The notes: generated by a model not told the origin, from the letters alone. 64,000 nucleotides of DNA from Sediminibacillus albus (GCF_900101125.1 NZ_FNFL01000004.1:1-64000); one strand, 5' to 3'; numbered from the stretch's first letter, positions 1 to 9,015 are shown. A program made the numbers and translations.

Positions 1-300
<300 letters not shown>

Positions 301-372
301 AAAACAAGCAATAAATCGTGTTCGTTGATGTCTTTCTTTCTTATCTAGTTTTGAAAGTACAAGTAAATTATG

Positions 373-489
373 TCTGGTGGCAATAGCGAAGAGGTCACAC
401 CTGTTCCCATGCCGAACACAGCAGTTAAGCTCTTCAGCGCCCATGGTAGTTGGGGCTTTGCCCCTGCGAGAGTAGGACGCCGCCAGGCA
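373..489 (+). rRNA. 5S ribosomal RNA
   Basis: A sequence of about 117 nt starts TCTGGTGGCAATAGCGAAG and ends CGCCGCCAGGCA. Its two ends are complementary (helix I), and it contains the conserved CCGAACACAGCAGTTAAGC stretch. It lies 72 nt after 23S. The ends are accurate to a few bases. Confidence 0.95.
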
Positions 490-567
490 GAATTTTTTAA
501 GCTGAGCTTTTATGAGAGCTGACAATAGGAATTTGCGAATATTGTAAAGTAATTACATTACTTTTAT

Positions 568-642
568 TCCAACGTAGCTCAGTGGTAGAGCAATCGGCTG
601 TTAACCGATCGGTCGTAGGTTCGAATCCTACCGTTGGAGCCA
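568..642 (+). tRNA. tRNA-Asn (GTT)
   Basis: A full cloverleaf is visible. The acceptor arm TCCAACG pairs with CGTTGGA, the anticodon loop is CTGTTAACC (GTT), the T-loop is GGTTCGAATCC, and the gene encodes its own CCA end. It belongs to the tRNA set that follows the 5S gene. Confidence 0.96.
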
Positions 643-645
643 TTT

Positions 646-718
646 GCTTCCATAGCTCAGTCGGTAGAGCGCTTCCATGGTAAGGAAGAGGTCGCCGGTT
701 CAAGTCCGGCTGGAAGCT
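646..718 (+). tRNA. tRNA-Thr (GGT)
   Basis: The acceptor arm GCTTCCA pairs with TGGAAGC, with discriminator T. The anticodon stem CTTCC/GGAAG encloses the loop ATGGTAA, which gives anticodon GGT. No CCA is encoded. It sits 3 nt after tRNA-Asn and is the last gene of the rrn operon before a terminator. Confidence 0.93.
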
Positions 719-730
719 CTTCAATTTATA

Positions 731-776
731 AAAAAGACAGGTTTTCGTGTTTTAGACGAAAACCTGTCTTTTTTTT
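731..776 (+). terminator. Rho-independent terminator of the rrn-tRNA operon
   Basis: A hairpin with a 13-bp stem (GACAGGTTTTCG against CGAAAACCTGTC, A-rich 5' flank) is followed by eight T. It ends the 23S-5S-tRNA transcript. Confidence 0.92.
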
Positions 777-1085
777 GGGAAAAGCTTCAAAACTTTCAGT
801 AGTTTTGTTTCATGTTGTTTTAATCTGTGGCTATTGTCACAGGCGACAACTAACATAATTGAGCAATTATACCTTATTCACAAAAAATAAAAGCAAGTTC
901 AGGGACTTTTTCCGCGACCAAATATTACAAAAAGAGAGTATATTTACCTTTTCTTGCTAATTCATCTAGCCAAGCAGACGATCTTTTAGTAATATCATTC
1001 TAACTTCTAAAGAATATTCAGAAAATAGTCCTAAGGAGGTGAAAAAAGGTATCCAGTAAGTAAATAACAGAAAGGGGAAAAGCCA

Positions 1086-4000
1086 TTGAGGCCAAAAAAG
1101 CGTAATTTAAAATGGTTAAGTATTAGTTTGATTACTCTCTTGGTTTTACAGTTATTCACTTACACCACTGCCTCGGCACAGAGCTCCTCACCTAGTCTCT
1201 CCATCAAAGATACTCAACAAGTAAGTAACAAGATTAGTAAGGAATTAACATCTTCTTTTAAAGACAAGAAGGAAACTACTTATCTTGTGAAGATGAAGGA
1301 TCAAGCAGATACCACTAAAGCAGCGGAGGCTGCTGTATCCAAAGCAGAAAAAAATTCCTCAATGACATCAACCCAATTGAAACGATTAAAAACATCGGCG
1401 GTTGTAACAGAACTAAAATCAACTGCTATAGAATCACAGCAAATGTTAAATGAGTTTTTAGAGAAGGCTTCAAAAGCTGGAAGTGTTTCTTCATATAAGT
1501 CGTATTATATAGTCAATGCCTTGGCTGTGACTAGTGATGAAGAAACAATGAAGCAAATTGCTGCGATGCCCGACGTAGAAAAAATACTTCCTAACCGCAC
1601 TCGTCAATTAACCCCGGCAGCGCAAGAAACTGTAAAAGAAATGAAACTCCACAAGGAAACGAATGCTGCTGAATGGAACATTGATCGAGTTGGTGCTCCT
1701 CAAGTTTGGGAGGAAACGGGCATCGATGGAACAGGAGTAGTAGTTGCCAATATTGATACAGGTGTCCAATGGGATCATCCTGCATTACAAAGTCAATATC
1801 GGGGATTTAATCCGGACGCCCCGGATCAACCGAACCACGAACTTAATTGGTTCGATGCTACGGCTGGTGAAGAAACCCCATATGATGACCAGGGACATGG
1901 AACGCATACAATGGGTACAATCGCTGGTTCTGATTCAGGGGAAACAAACCAAGTAGGTGTAGCACCTGGATCCAAATGGATTGCTGTCAAAGCTTTTACA
2001 GCTGCAGGTGGTACGGATGTTGATTTGCTGGAAGCAGGCGAATGGGTGCTTGCTCCAAAGGACGCAGAAGGAACACCACACCCAGAAGCTGCGCCTGATG
2101 TAGTAAACAACTCTTGGGGCGGTGGACCTGGATTAGATGAATGGTACCGGCCAATGGTACAAAATTGGATTAGTGCAGGGATTGTACCAGTCTTTTCAGC
2201 AGGAAATGACGGCCCGGGAGATGGAACAATTGCCGCTCCTGCTAACTATCCAGAAGTTATAGCAGTTGCTGCCACAGATGCAAGCGATGGATTGGCCAGC
2301 TTTTCTTCCAGAGGCCCTTCCCCTTATAACGGGGAGATCAAACCTGACATAGCAGCGCCAGGTGTAAATATCAGATCGTCTGTACCGGGCAGTGATTATG
2401 AGAGCGGCTGGAACGGTACATCGATGGCAGGACCTCATGTTGCAGGCACCGCAGCGCTTTTACTGCAAGCGGACAATGCTTTAACTGTGCAAGAGGTTAA
2501 AGAAATTTTAATGGAAACTGCTGATACGACAACGAGCAGCCAGTATCCAGAAGACCCAAATGAAGGGTTTGGCCATGGGATAGTGAACGCATTTAATGCT
2601 GTTTCTGCAGTTGTCAGCGGGTTAGGCGATATAACAGGACATGTTTACAAAGAAGGCGATGATAGTGAACCGCCAACAATTGACCATGAAGCACCACAAG
2701 ATACTTACGAAGGAGTGTTACTCTCGCTGTCAGCGGAAGTAAATGATAATGTGAGTGTTGAATCGGTGGAATTGGCCTATCGCTTAAATGGCAATGGCCA
2801 ATGGCAATCAATTGAAGCGGATCTTGTACAAGGGAATTATAAAGAAGGCACCTACCAAGCAATTATTCCTGGTGAAGCTATAGAAGGTGAAAGCCTGGAA
2901 TATAAATGGCGTGCTGTAGATTTTGGAGAGAACGAACTGGAAACAGATATTTATGAAGTTTCGGTAAAAGAAGCTATATCAGTAGGATACGAAGAAGACT
3001 TTGAAAGCAACCCGGTCGGATGGTTATCCTTTGGTGAAAGTAATTCCTGGCAATGGGGCACGCCTGAAGCAGGCCCTGAACAAGCTGCTTCTGGAGAAAA
3101 TGTTTATGGCACTAACCTGTCAGGCGACTATGAAAACAATTCCAACATGACGCTTGTTATGCCTCCTGTAGAGATTCCTGATGAACAAACTTTCCTCCAA
3201 TTCAAGTCATGGCATAATTTAGAAAACAATTATGATTATGGCCATATTGTTGTATCTTCCGATTTGGAGAATTGGGAGCAAGTAGAAGAATTTAATGGAG
3301 AGACAGATGGTTGGACGAATGTTGAAGTTGATCTATCTGATTACTCCGGTGAAAGTGTTTATGTAGGTTTCCATGTAGATACAGACGGCAGTGTAGTTCG
3401 TGAAGGCTGGTATATTGATGATGTGCTAATTACAGATCAGCCAGAAGAGTCGACTGCCTCCCTTCACAAATTGATGGGAAAGACAGCTGAAAAAGCTGAT
3501 AAAAAAGAAATGAAAACATTAAACGATAAAACTGTAGCTAAGAAGAAAAAAGTTAACCCGAAAAAATTGAGACCGTCAGCGTTGAAGGAAGCAACGGCGC
3601 CTCAATTGCCAAAAGGTGAAATTGATGACCAATATCAACCAAACCTTTTACCTCTGAATGCAAAAGTTACTGTGTTGGAAACAGACAGATCGGTAAATAC
3701 CAATCCGGCTGATGGAAGTTTCCATTTACTCCATGCTGCAGGGGAATATACACTGCAAGCGGACACTTACGGATATTATCCTAGCGAGGAATCGGTTGAA
3801 GTTCCGGAGGAAGGTTCTGTAGAAGCAAACTTCACTTTGAACCCCATTCCAACAGGAGTCGTATCTGGAACAGTTGTAAATGAAGAAACTGGTGAGCAAA
3901 TCGAAGGTGCTACTTTGATGCTTGTTGAGGATGCAGCTATTGAAGCAGTTGAAACAGAAGAGGACGGCTCTTACTCGATAGAAGCATATGAAGGGGACTA

Positions 4001-5432
4001 CACCATCCGTGTGATGGCTCCAAATTTCCATGCCAAAGATGTTAGTGTTTCTATTGAGGCAGATTCTACTGTAGAAAAGAATATCGAATTAGATCCGTTT
4101 ATTGGCTACCCAGGAGAGATCAGCTATGATGACGGTACAGCAGAAAATGCGCGTGCATTCTATGATGCTGGCAATGGCTGGGCTGTGAAAATGTCTTTAG
4201 ATGAAGGGCAGGAATCAGCCATGGTAACTGGAGGACTTTTCCGGTTCTGGACAGAAGATTGGCCGGTACCGGGAGGCGAAAGTTTCCAAGTAGCTGTTTA
4301 TGATGCCAGTGGTCCTGGAGGAGCGCCTGGCGAGAAGCTTGGCGGTCCATATGATGCAACTGCATTGAGAAACGGAGAATGGACACATGTAGACTTGGCT
4401 GATAAGGGAATCTCTGTATCCGGTGATTTCTATATGGTTTATATTCAAACCGAACCAAATCCAAATACTCCAGGATTAGGTACGGATGAGGATGGAGAAT
4501 ATTCTGGAAGGAGCTGGCAGTTCGTTGATGGGGGCTGGAGTGAAGCACCTGAATCAGAAGGAAACTATATGATTCGAGCGCTTGTCGATTATGCGGCAGA
4601 AGCACCGGTTATTGAGTCTCCAGCAGACAGCTCTTTTACTAATGAAGAGTCGATAACTGTGGAAGGAAGTGCATCTCCTTCTACCACATTGACTGTTTAT
4701 AATAATGGGGAAGAAGCTGCTTCTACTCCAGTGACAGATGAAGGTAAATTTTCCGTGGAAATAACACTTAATGAAGGGGCTAATGAATTAACAGCCGTAT
4801 CTTCTACAGAAAATGGTTCCACAGATCCTTCAGAGCCCGTATTGATAACACTGGATCAACAACGGCCGAACCTTACCATTACTTCTCCAGAAGATGGGGA
4901 AAAGACGAATAAAGAAGTAGTATCTGTAACAGGCGTTGTTGAGGAAGAAAACCTCGATAAGGTTGTTATAAATGGCCAGAGAGCAGATGTAACCGAAGAT
5001 GGAGAATATTCCAAGCGTATACTCCTGAATGAGGGAGAAAATGAAATAAAAGTAAGGGCTGTTGATAAAGCCGGGAATGCGCAAGTGAAAACAATCACCG
5101 TCGATGCCAAAACAACTGCCCCTGCTATAAGTAATGTAACTCCAGAAGAAGATACCAATCTTCAAGCGGGTGAATCAGTCATGATTGAGTTTGATGCAGA
5201 GCCTGGTCTGGATGCAACATTCTATATTAAAATGCCATTAACTAATCTGACAAACAATGCGAATGAACTTCCTATGAGGGAAACGGAAGAGGGCCATTAT
5301 GTTGGATATTGGACCGCAACGTCTAATCTAGTTGCAGACGGAGCGCAAATTGTCGTAAAAGCTAGTGATGATTACGGTAATGTATCAGAAGAAACTGCTA
5401 ACGGTAAATTGTTTATAAACACGGAACAGTAA
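1086..5432 (+). CDS. bpr: Secreted subtilisin-type serine protease, bacillopeptidase F-like
   Basis: A 1448-residue exported protease of family S8. Residues 1-32 form a signal peptide (KKR, hydrophobic core, ASAQ). A propeptide/inhibitor-I9 region follows to about 190. The catalytic domain spans about 200-510 with the triad Asp224 (NIDTG), His271 (GHGTHT) and Ser446 (NGTSMAGPHVAG), and the NNSWGGG oxyanion-hole motif. The C-terminal half holds a MAM/jelly-roll-like segment (about 640-790), carboxypeptidase-regulatory-like repeats (about 870-1010) and bacterial Ig-like repeats. The length and order match bacillopeptidase F of Bacillus subtilis (about 1430 residues). The start is TTG behind a purine-rich AAAGGGGAAA. 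It stands alone and has its own terminator. The likely role is degradation of extracellular protein. Confidence 0.9.
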   Translation: MRPKKRNLKWLSISLITLLVLQLFTYTTASAQSSSPSLSIKDTQQVSNKISKELTSSFKDKKETTYLVKMKDQADTTKAAEAAVSKAEKNSSMTSTQLKRLKTSAVVTELKSTAIESQQMLNEFLEKASKAGSVSSYKSYYIVNALAVTSDEETMKQIAAMPDVEKILPNRTRQLTPAAQETVKEMKLHKETNAAEWNIDRVGAPQVWEETGIDGTGVVVANIDTGVQWDHPALQSQYRGFNPDAPDQPNHELNWFDATAGEETPYDDQGHGTHTMGTIAGSDSGETNQVGVAPGSKWIAVKAFTAAGGTDVDLLEAGEWVLAPKDAEGTPHPEAAPDVVNNSWGGGPGLDEWYRPMVQNWISAGIVPVFSAGNDGPGDGTIAAPANYPEVIAVAATDASDGLASFSSRGPSPYNGEIKPDIAAPGVNIRSSVPGSDYESGWNGTSMAGPHVAGTAALLLQADNALTVQEVKEILMETADTTTSSQYPEDPNEGFGHGIVNAFNAVSAVVSGLGDITGHVYKEGDDSEPPTIDHEAPQDTYEGVLLSLSAEVNDNVSVESVELAYRLNGNGQWQSIEADLVQGNYKEGTYQAIIPGEAIEGESLEYKWRAVDFGENELETDIYEVSVKEAISVGYEEDFESNPVGWLSFGESNSWQWGTPEAGPEQAASGENVYGTNLSGDYENNSNMTLVMPPVEIPDEQTFLQFKSWHNLENNYDYGHIVVSSDLENWEQVEEFNGETDGWTNVEVDLSDYSGESVYVGFHVDTDGSVVREGWYIDDVLITDQPEESTASLHKLMGKTAEKADKKEMKTLNDKTVAKKKKVNPKKLRPSALKEATAPQLPKGEIDDQYQPNLLPLNAKVTVLETDRSVNTNPADGSFHLLHAAGEYTLQADTYGYYPSEESVEVPEEGSVEANFTLNPIPTGVVSGTVVNEETGEQIEGATLMLVEDAAIEAVETEEDGSYSIEAYEGDYTIRVMAPNFHAKDVSVSIEADSTVEKNIELDPFIGYPGEISYDDGTAENARAFYDAGNGWAVKMSLDEGQESAMVTGGLFRFWTEDWPVPGGESFQVAVYDASGPGGAPGEKLGGPYDATALRNGEWTHVDLADKGISVSGDFYMVYIQTEPNPNTPGLGTDEDGEYSGRSWQFVDGGWSEAPESEGNYMIRALVDYAAEAPVIESPADSSFTNEESITVEGSASPSTTLTVYNNGEEAASTPVTDEGKFSVEITLNEGANELTAVSSTENGSTDPSEPVLITLDQQRPNLTITSPEDGEKTNKEVVSVTGVVEEENLDKVVINGQRADVTEDGEYSKRILLNEGENEIKVRAVDKAGNAQVKTITVDAKTTAPAISNVTPEEDTNLQAGESVMIEFDAEPGLDATFYIKMPLTNLTNNANELPMRETEEGHYVGYWTATSNLVADGAQIVVKASDDYGNVSEETANGKLFINTEQ

Positions 5433-5465
5433 GGATAATACCTCCCCCTAAAATTATATATACAG

Positions 5466-5499
5466 CTCCTTAGTCATAATTGACTAGGGGGCATTTTTT
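5466..5499 (+). terminator. Terminator after the bpr-like gene
   Basis: The hairpin CTCCTTAGTCA-TAAT-TGACTAGGGGG includes a few G-T pairs and is followed by six T. It lies 34 nt after the stop codon. Confidence 0.75.
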
Positions 5500-5709
5500 A
5501 TTGCCTAAAAAAGAACAAAATTACCAAAAGAAAAGGCTTGTCAAACAACGTAATTCCTATTATAATCATATTCGTGCCTGTTTTCTCTATCGATTTACAA
5601 GCATAAAACCCACCCTAAATAGTTGATCTTAAAAAAATAAAATTTCCTCTTTACAAACACTATGAAATATGGTTATAATAATATCTGTCAGTTTAAAGAA
5701 ACTATATTT

Positions 5710-5784
5710 GGCCCGTTGGTCAAGTGGTTAAGACACCGCCCTTTCACGGCGGTAACACGGGTTCGAATCCCGTACGGGTCACCA
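5710..5784 (+). tRNA. tRNA-Glu (TTC)
   Basis: The acceptor arm GGCCCGT pairs with ACGGGTC. The anticodon loop CTTTCAC gives TTC, and CCA is encoded. It is the first gene of the second tRNA cluster. Confidence 0.95.
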
Positions 5785-5872
5785 CTTTAATTATTATAAT
5801 CTCAGATTAAGGAAGGCAAGTTAAGTACGCAACGTCCTGTTGCAACACTTGCACTTGCACATCCTGTGCTTC

Positions 5873-5948
5873 GGAGGATTAGCTCAGCTGGGAGAGCACC
5901 TGCCTTACAAGCAGGGGGTCGCAGGTTCGAGCCCTGCATCCTCCACCA
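5873..5948 (+). tRNA. tRNA-Val (TAC)
   Basis: A complete cloverleaf with acceptor GGAGGAT/ATCCTCC, anticodon loop CTTACAA (TAC) and encoded CCA. The spacer before it contains the ACGTCCTGTTGCAACACTTG type sequence seen between Bacillaceae tRNA genes. Confidence 0.95.
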
Positions 5949-5952
5949 TTTT

Positions 5953-6028
<76 letters not shown>

Positions 6029-6092
6029 TTTATTTAATGTATAAAATCGGATGCCAGAGCTTATAATAGCTTTGCCTGATATTTGTTTTTAT

Positions 6093-6178
6093 GGAGGGAT
6101 AGCGAAGTTGGCCAAACGCGGCGGACTGTAAATCCGCTCCCATCGGGTTCGTAGGTTCGAGTCCTACTCCCTCCACCA
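6093..6178 (+). tRNA. tRNA-Tyr (GTA)
   Basis: An 86-nt class II tRNA with a long variable arm (CTCCCATCGGGTTCG region). Acceptor GGAGGGA/TCCCTCC, anticodon GTA, encoded CCA. Confidence 0.95.
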
Positions 6179-6239
6179 TTTTCATTTAAAAGCATACAAA
6201 AAGGTAAAAGTGCTGTAATTGGCACTATTTTGTTTTTAT

Positions 6240-6314
6240 TGGGCTATAGCCAAGCGGTAAGGCATCGGGTTTTGATCCCGTGATTCGCTGGTTCGAATCC
6301 AGCTAGCCCAGCCA
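6240..6314 (+). tRNA. tRNA-Gln (TTG)
   Basis: The acceptor TGGGCTA pairs with TAGCCCA, the U1-A72 start typical of tRNA-Gln. The anticodon loop TTTTGAT gives TTG, and CCA is encoded. Confidence 0.95.
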
Positions 6315-6368
6315 TTTTCTTCCTGTAAATGGTGATTTAGATAGAATAACTCTTTCTCATTTAGTCAA

Positions 6369-6392
6369 GAGCCATTAGCTCAGTTGGTAGAG
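6369..6392 (+). pseudogene. 5' fragment of tRNA-Lys (truncated duplicate)
   Basis: The 24 bases match exactly the first 24 bases of the intact tRNA-Lys at 6553. The preceding leader (TTTCTCATTTA, TCAAGA) is also shared with the region before the intact gene. After 6392 the sequence departs into about 150 nt of unrelated DNA, so no anticodon or T arm exists and it cannot make a tRNA. Confidence 0.85.
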
Positions 6393-6552
6393 AAGCCGTA
6401 AGCCTCATCGTATGAACATCTTGAGAGGTTTTGCGAGGAGCGTAAGCATCGCTGAATTACCTATTGACGTGACGAGCACAGAAGAAACTGCTTCACTCAT
6501 GTAATAGGATAAGCACTTAACTAGATAAAATCACTTTTTCTCATTTAATCAA

Positions 6553-6625
6553 GAGCCATTAGCTCAGTTGGTAGAGCATCTGACTTTTAATCAGAGGGTC
6601 GGAGGTTCGAATCCTCCATGGCTCA
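6553..6625 (+). tRNA. tRNA-Lys (TTT)
   Basis: An intact cloverleaf: acceptor GAGCCAT/ATGGCTC, anticodon loop CTTTTAA (TTT), T-loop GGTTCGAATCC, discriminator A, no encoded CCA. It is flanked by a 5' tRNA-Lys fragment upstream and a 3' fragment downstream. Confidence 0.94.
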
Positions 6626-6708
6626 TCAAAGAAGTAGTGGTAAGGATTCTCACCCACGGTTCTCCTTGCTTCACTAAGTAACGTAAAGAAGCAAGGACTA
6701 GCCTGCGC

Positions 6709-6737
6709 GTCGGAATCCTCCATGGCTCATCAAAGAA
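6709..6737 (+). pseudogene. 3' fragment of tRNA-Lys (truncated duplicate)
   Basis: The sequence repeats the last part of tRNA-Lys plus the following TCATCAAAGAA, with 5 nt missing from the T arm (GTCGGA joined directly to ATCCTCCATGG). It lies about 85 nt after the intact gene. The spacer between them holds a hairpin (TCCTTGCTTC / GAAGCAAGGA, 6662-6697). Confidence 0.8.
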
Positions 6738-6773
6738 ATAAAGTTTTTAATGCAGTAGCAAACACATTGGTAT

Positions 6774-6850
6774 GCGGAAGTAGTTCAGTGGTAGAACACC
6801 ACCTTGCCAAGGTGGGGGTCTCGCGGGTTCGAATCCCGTCTTCCGCTCCA
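6774..6850 (+). tRNA. tRNA-Gly (GCC)
   Basis: Acceptor GCGGAAG/CTTCCGC, anticodon loop TTGCCAA (GCC), encoded CCA. It is one of the last two genes of the cluster. Confidence 0.95.
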
Positions 6851-6855
6851 ATTTC

Positions 6856-6931
6856 GGGGCCTTAGCTCAGCTGGGAGAGCGCCTGCCTTGCACGCAGGAG
6901 GTCAGCGGTTCGATCCCGCTAGGCTCCACCA
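6856..6931 (+). tRNA. tRNA-Ala (TGC)
   Basis: Acceptor GGGGCCT against AGGCTCC (one G-T pair), anticodon loop CTTGCAC (TGC), encoded CCA. It is the last tRNA of the cluster. Confidence 0.94.
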
Positions 6932-6955
6932 TTTACATAATTAAATGCAATTTCC

Positions 6956-6997
6956 AGGGTTGATTTTGCTGCAAAAGCAGTTAGATCAACCCTTTTT
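6956..6997 (+). terminator. Terminator of the tRNA cluster
   Basis: The stem AGGGTTGAT...ATCAACCCT has an inner TGCTGC/GCAG helix and is followed by five T. Confidence 0.88.
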
Positions 6998-7048
6998 ATC
7001 TGAAATCAAGTAATTGCCTAACGTATATATATACAACTTTGTGTCTGG

Positions 7049-7078
7049 TTGAGTCATTCGGTTTTTTCTGTCTACAAT
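7049..7078 (+). promoter_or_regulatory. Putative SigA promoter of the arginase gene
   Basis: TTGAGT and TACAAT are separated by 18 nt, about 65 nt before the arginase start. This is read by eye, and an alternative -10 (TATAAT, 7087-7092) lies just downstream. Confidence 0.45.
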
Positions 7079-7101
7079 AGAGAGTATATAATTCAGATAA
7101 T

Positions 7102-7115
7102 TGTAACCGATAACA
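7102..7115 (+). promoter_or_regulatory. cre site (CcpA operator) before arginase
   Basis: TGTAACCGATAACA fits every position of the published cre consensus TGWNANCGNTNWCA. It lies downstream of both candidate -10 boxes and 28 nt before the start codon, a position where CcpA binding would block transcription. The inference is that arginine catabolism is repressed by preferred sugars. Confidence 0.65.
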
Positions 7116-7142
7116 TTTTTTGAAAGTATTTAAGGAGGGGTT

Positions 7143-8048
7143 ATGTTGAACAAACAATTATCAATCATAGGTGTGCCGATGGACCTGGGGCAAAATCGCC
7201 GGGGAGTTGATATGGGGCCAAGCGCTATTCGATATGCAGGTGTTTTGGAAACGCTGGAAACTTTAGAGTATATGGTTGAAGATCTGGGAGATATAGAGAT
7301 TGCTCGTCCCAGCCGAGGTCAAGAACAGCTGCAAGATAACTTGAGAAACCTGAAGCAAGTTGCAGAAGGAAATGAAAAGCTTGCTGAAAAAGTCGATAAA
7401 GCTGTGGCAGATGGTAGGTTTCCTTTAGTATTAGGAGGAGACCACAGCATTGCTATCGGCAGCTTGGCTGGTATCGCCAAGCATTACGAAAATTTGGGGG
7501 TTATCTGGTATGACGCTCACGGCGATTTGAATACATCGGATACGTCTCCTTCGGGAAATATCCATGGGATGCCGTTGGCAGTAAATTTAGGCATGGGACA
7601 TGAACGGTTAACTAACATTCTTGATTATCAGCCAAAAATAAAACCGGAGAATATCGTCATTGTCGGTGCCCGGTCTCTGGATCAAGGGGAAAAAGAATTG
7701 ATTAGAGAAAAAGGAATCAAAGTTTACAGCATGCATGAGGTTGACCGTCTGGGCATGACAGCAGTAATAACTGAAATAATTGAGTACTTAAAGGATAAGA
7801 CAGATGGTGTACACTTAAGTCTTGATTTAGACGGTTTGGATCCAAGTGATGCTCCAGGAGTGGGCACACCTGTAATAGGCGGTTTGAGTTATCGAGAAAG
7901 CCACCTGGCAATGGAAATGCTTGCTGAAACAAATATGATTACTTCGGCAGAATTCGTGGAAGTCAATCCGATTTTGGATGAAAAAAATAAAACAGCTACA
8001 ATAGCTGTTGGATTGATGGGTTCTTTATTCGGGGAAAAATTAAAATAG
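7143..8048 (+). CDS. rocF: Arginase
   Basis: Hydrolyses arginine to ornithine and urea with a Mn2+ pair. The 301-residue length is that of bacillar RocF. The ureohydrolase metal-binding motifs are present in order: GGDHS (about 97-101), DAHGD (about 124-128) and SLDLDGLDP (about 225-233). The ATG follows AAGGAGGGG with ideal spacing. It is monocistronic, with a cre site upstream and a terminator downstream. In B. subtilis rocF lies with other roc genes, but many Bacillaceae have it just before sigW, as here. Confidence 0.95.
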   Translation: MLNKQLSIIGVPMDLGQNRRGVDMGPSAIRYAGVLETLETLEYMVEDLGDIEIARPSRGQEQLQDNLRNLKQVAEGNEKLAEKVDKAVADGRFPLVLGGDHSIAIGSLAGIAKHYENLGVIWYDAHGDLNTSDTSPSGNIHGMPLAVNLGMGHERLTNILDYQPKIKPENIVIVGARSLDQGEKELIREKGIKVYSMHEVDRLGMTAVITEIIEYLKDKTDGVHLSLDLDGLDPSDAPGVGTPVIGGLSYRESHLAMEMLAETNMITSAEFVEVNPILDEKNKTATIAVGLMGSLFGEKLK

Positions 8049-8060
8049 TGGTAAAACAGG

Positions 8061-8092
8061 CCCTTGTCATGGAAAAGCAAGGGTTTTTTTTC
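8061..8092 (+). terminator. Terminator of arginase gene
   Basis: The hairpin CCCTTG...CAAGGG (stem flanked by GGC and T-rich sequence) is followed by eight T. It lies 12 nt after the stop and also faces the convergent small gene at 8119-8277. Confidence 0.85.
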
Positions 8093-8118
8093 GGATATGG
8101 TTGATTTCTTTAATCTTT

Positions 8119-8277
8119 CTAATCGCTTTCTGCTTTTTCGTATTGGTTTAACCAATAATCCAACCTAGTGCTCGCAGATATTACCGTCTCAGAAGTTAGA
8201 TCTTTTTTAGAGGATAATTCCAACATTTCTTTTCGGCACGCTTCAATTTTTTCCAAAAGATACATTTTCATATCCAT
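8119..8277 (-). CDS. Spo0E-family aspartyl-phosphate phosphatase (52 aa)
   Basis: A small reading frame beginning MDMKMYLLEKIEACRKEM and ending in SASTRLDYWLNQYEKAESD. It has the pattern of the Spo0E phosphatase family: an N-terminal helix IExxRxxM, a short loop, then a second helix with the SxxLD signature (here STRLD) and a terminal xQY. These proteins dephosphorylate Spo0A~P and delay sporulation. The length (52 residues) is typical for the short YnzD-like members. GGAGGAAGG precedes the ATG at good spacing. It is transcribed against arginase and divergently from sigW, with a TATAAT-like box near 8297. It is short enough to be missed by automatic calls. The exact substrate is inferred from the family. 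Confidence 0.85.
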   Translation of the reverse strand: MDMKMYLLEKIEACRKEMLELSSKKDLTSETVISASTRLDYWLNQYEKAESD

Positions 8278-8376
8278 ACCTTCCTCCTAAACTGGTATAA
8301 TATATTTGTTAAAAATTACCCATTATTTGTGACTTTTAAACTTCTTTTAAAAAAATGTTTGTGTATGAAAAAATTA

Positions 8377-8403
8377 TGAAACCTCAATTACTTGTCACTC
8401 GTA
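8377..8403 (+). promoter_or_regulatory. SigW-type autoregulatory promoter
   Basis: TGAAAC (8377-8382) and CGTA (8400-8403) are separated by 17 nt, the recognised form of a sigma-W promoter. It lies 40 nt before the sigW start, so the gene probably activates itself as in B. subtilis. Confidence 0.8.
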
Positions 8404-8441
8404 TAGATAGTGACCGCAAACGGCAGCGGAGGTATTTAGAA

Positions 8442-9005
8442 ATGGATATGATGATAAAGCAAAAAATAAAGCAAGTGAAAAAAGGGGACCAAGCAGCATT
8501 TGAAGATGTTGTTTCCTTTTATCAAAACAAGGTATACCAAATATGCTACAGAATGCTGGGAAACACTCACGAAGCTGAAGATATAGCTCAAGAAGCTTTT
8601 ATTCGTGCCTATGTTAATATCCATACCTTTGATGAACGCCGAAAGTTTTCGACATGGCTATATAGAATTGCGACCAACTTATCAATTGACAGAATCCGCA
8701 AGAAAAAGCCGGATTACTTTCTCGATGCAGAGGTAAAAGGAACAGATGGATTGGATATGTATTCGCAGCTACCAGCGGAACAAGCATTGCCTGAAGAAGA
8801 AGTGGAGAGCCTGGAATTACAAAGTTATATTCAACAGGAAATCATGGCTCTGCCGCCCAAATATCGAGGGGTCATTGCTTTACGTTATCTAGATGAGCTG
8901 TCACTCTTAGAGATAAGCGAGATATTGGACATTCCGATGGGAACCGTGAAAACGCGAATTCATAGAGGCAGGGAAGCCCTGAGAAAGAGGCTTCGCCACG
9001 TGTAA
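8442..9005 (+). CDS. sigW: ECF sigma factor SigW
   Basis: A 187-residue sigma-70 factor of the ECF group. Region 2 is at about 10-85 (CYRMLGN, EAEDIAQEAFIRAY, FSTWLYRIATNLSIDRIRKKKPDY) and region 4 at about 125-187 (LPPKYRGVIALRYLDELSLLEI, GTVKTRIHRGREALRK). It directs the cell-envelope stress regulon. The longer open frame from 8355 would place the SigW promoter inside the coding region, so the start is the ATG at 8442, preceded by GGAGG at 8427. This gives exactly the B. subtilis length. rsiW follows after 10 nt. Confidence 0.96.
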   Translation: MDMMIKQKIKQVKKGDQAAFEDVVSFYQNKVYQICYRMLGNTHEAEDIAQEAFIRAYVNIHTFDERRKFSTWLYRIATNLSIDRIRKKKPDYFLDAEVKGTDGLDMYSQLPAEQALPEEEVESLELQSYIQQEIMALPPKYRGVIALRYLDELSLLEISEILDIPMGTVKTRIHRGREALRKRLRHV

Positions 9006-9015
9006 AGGAGTGTGA

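Noticed and set aside
6369-6552. A tRNA with an intron or an unusual structure at 6369
   Set aside because: After the first 24 bases no anticodon stem or T arm can be formed in the following 150 nt, and an intact tRNA-Lys follows. It is a fragment.
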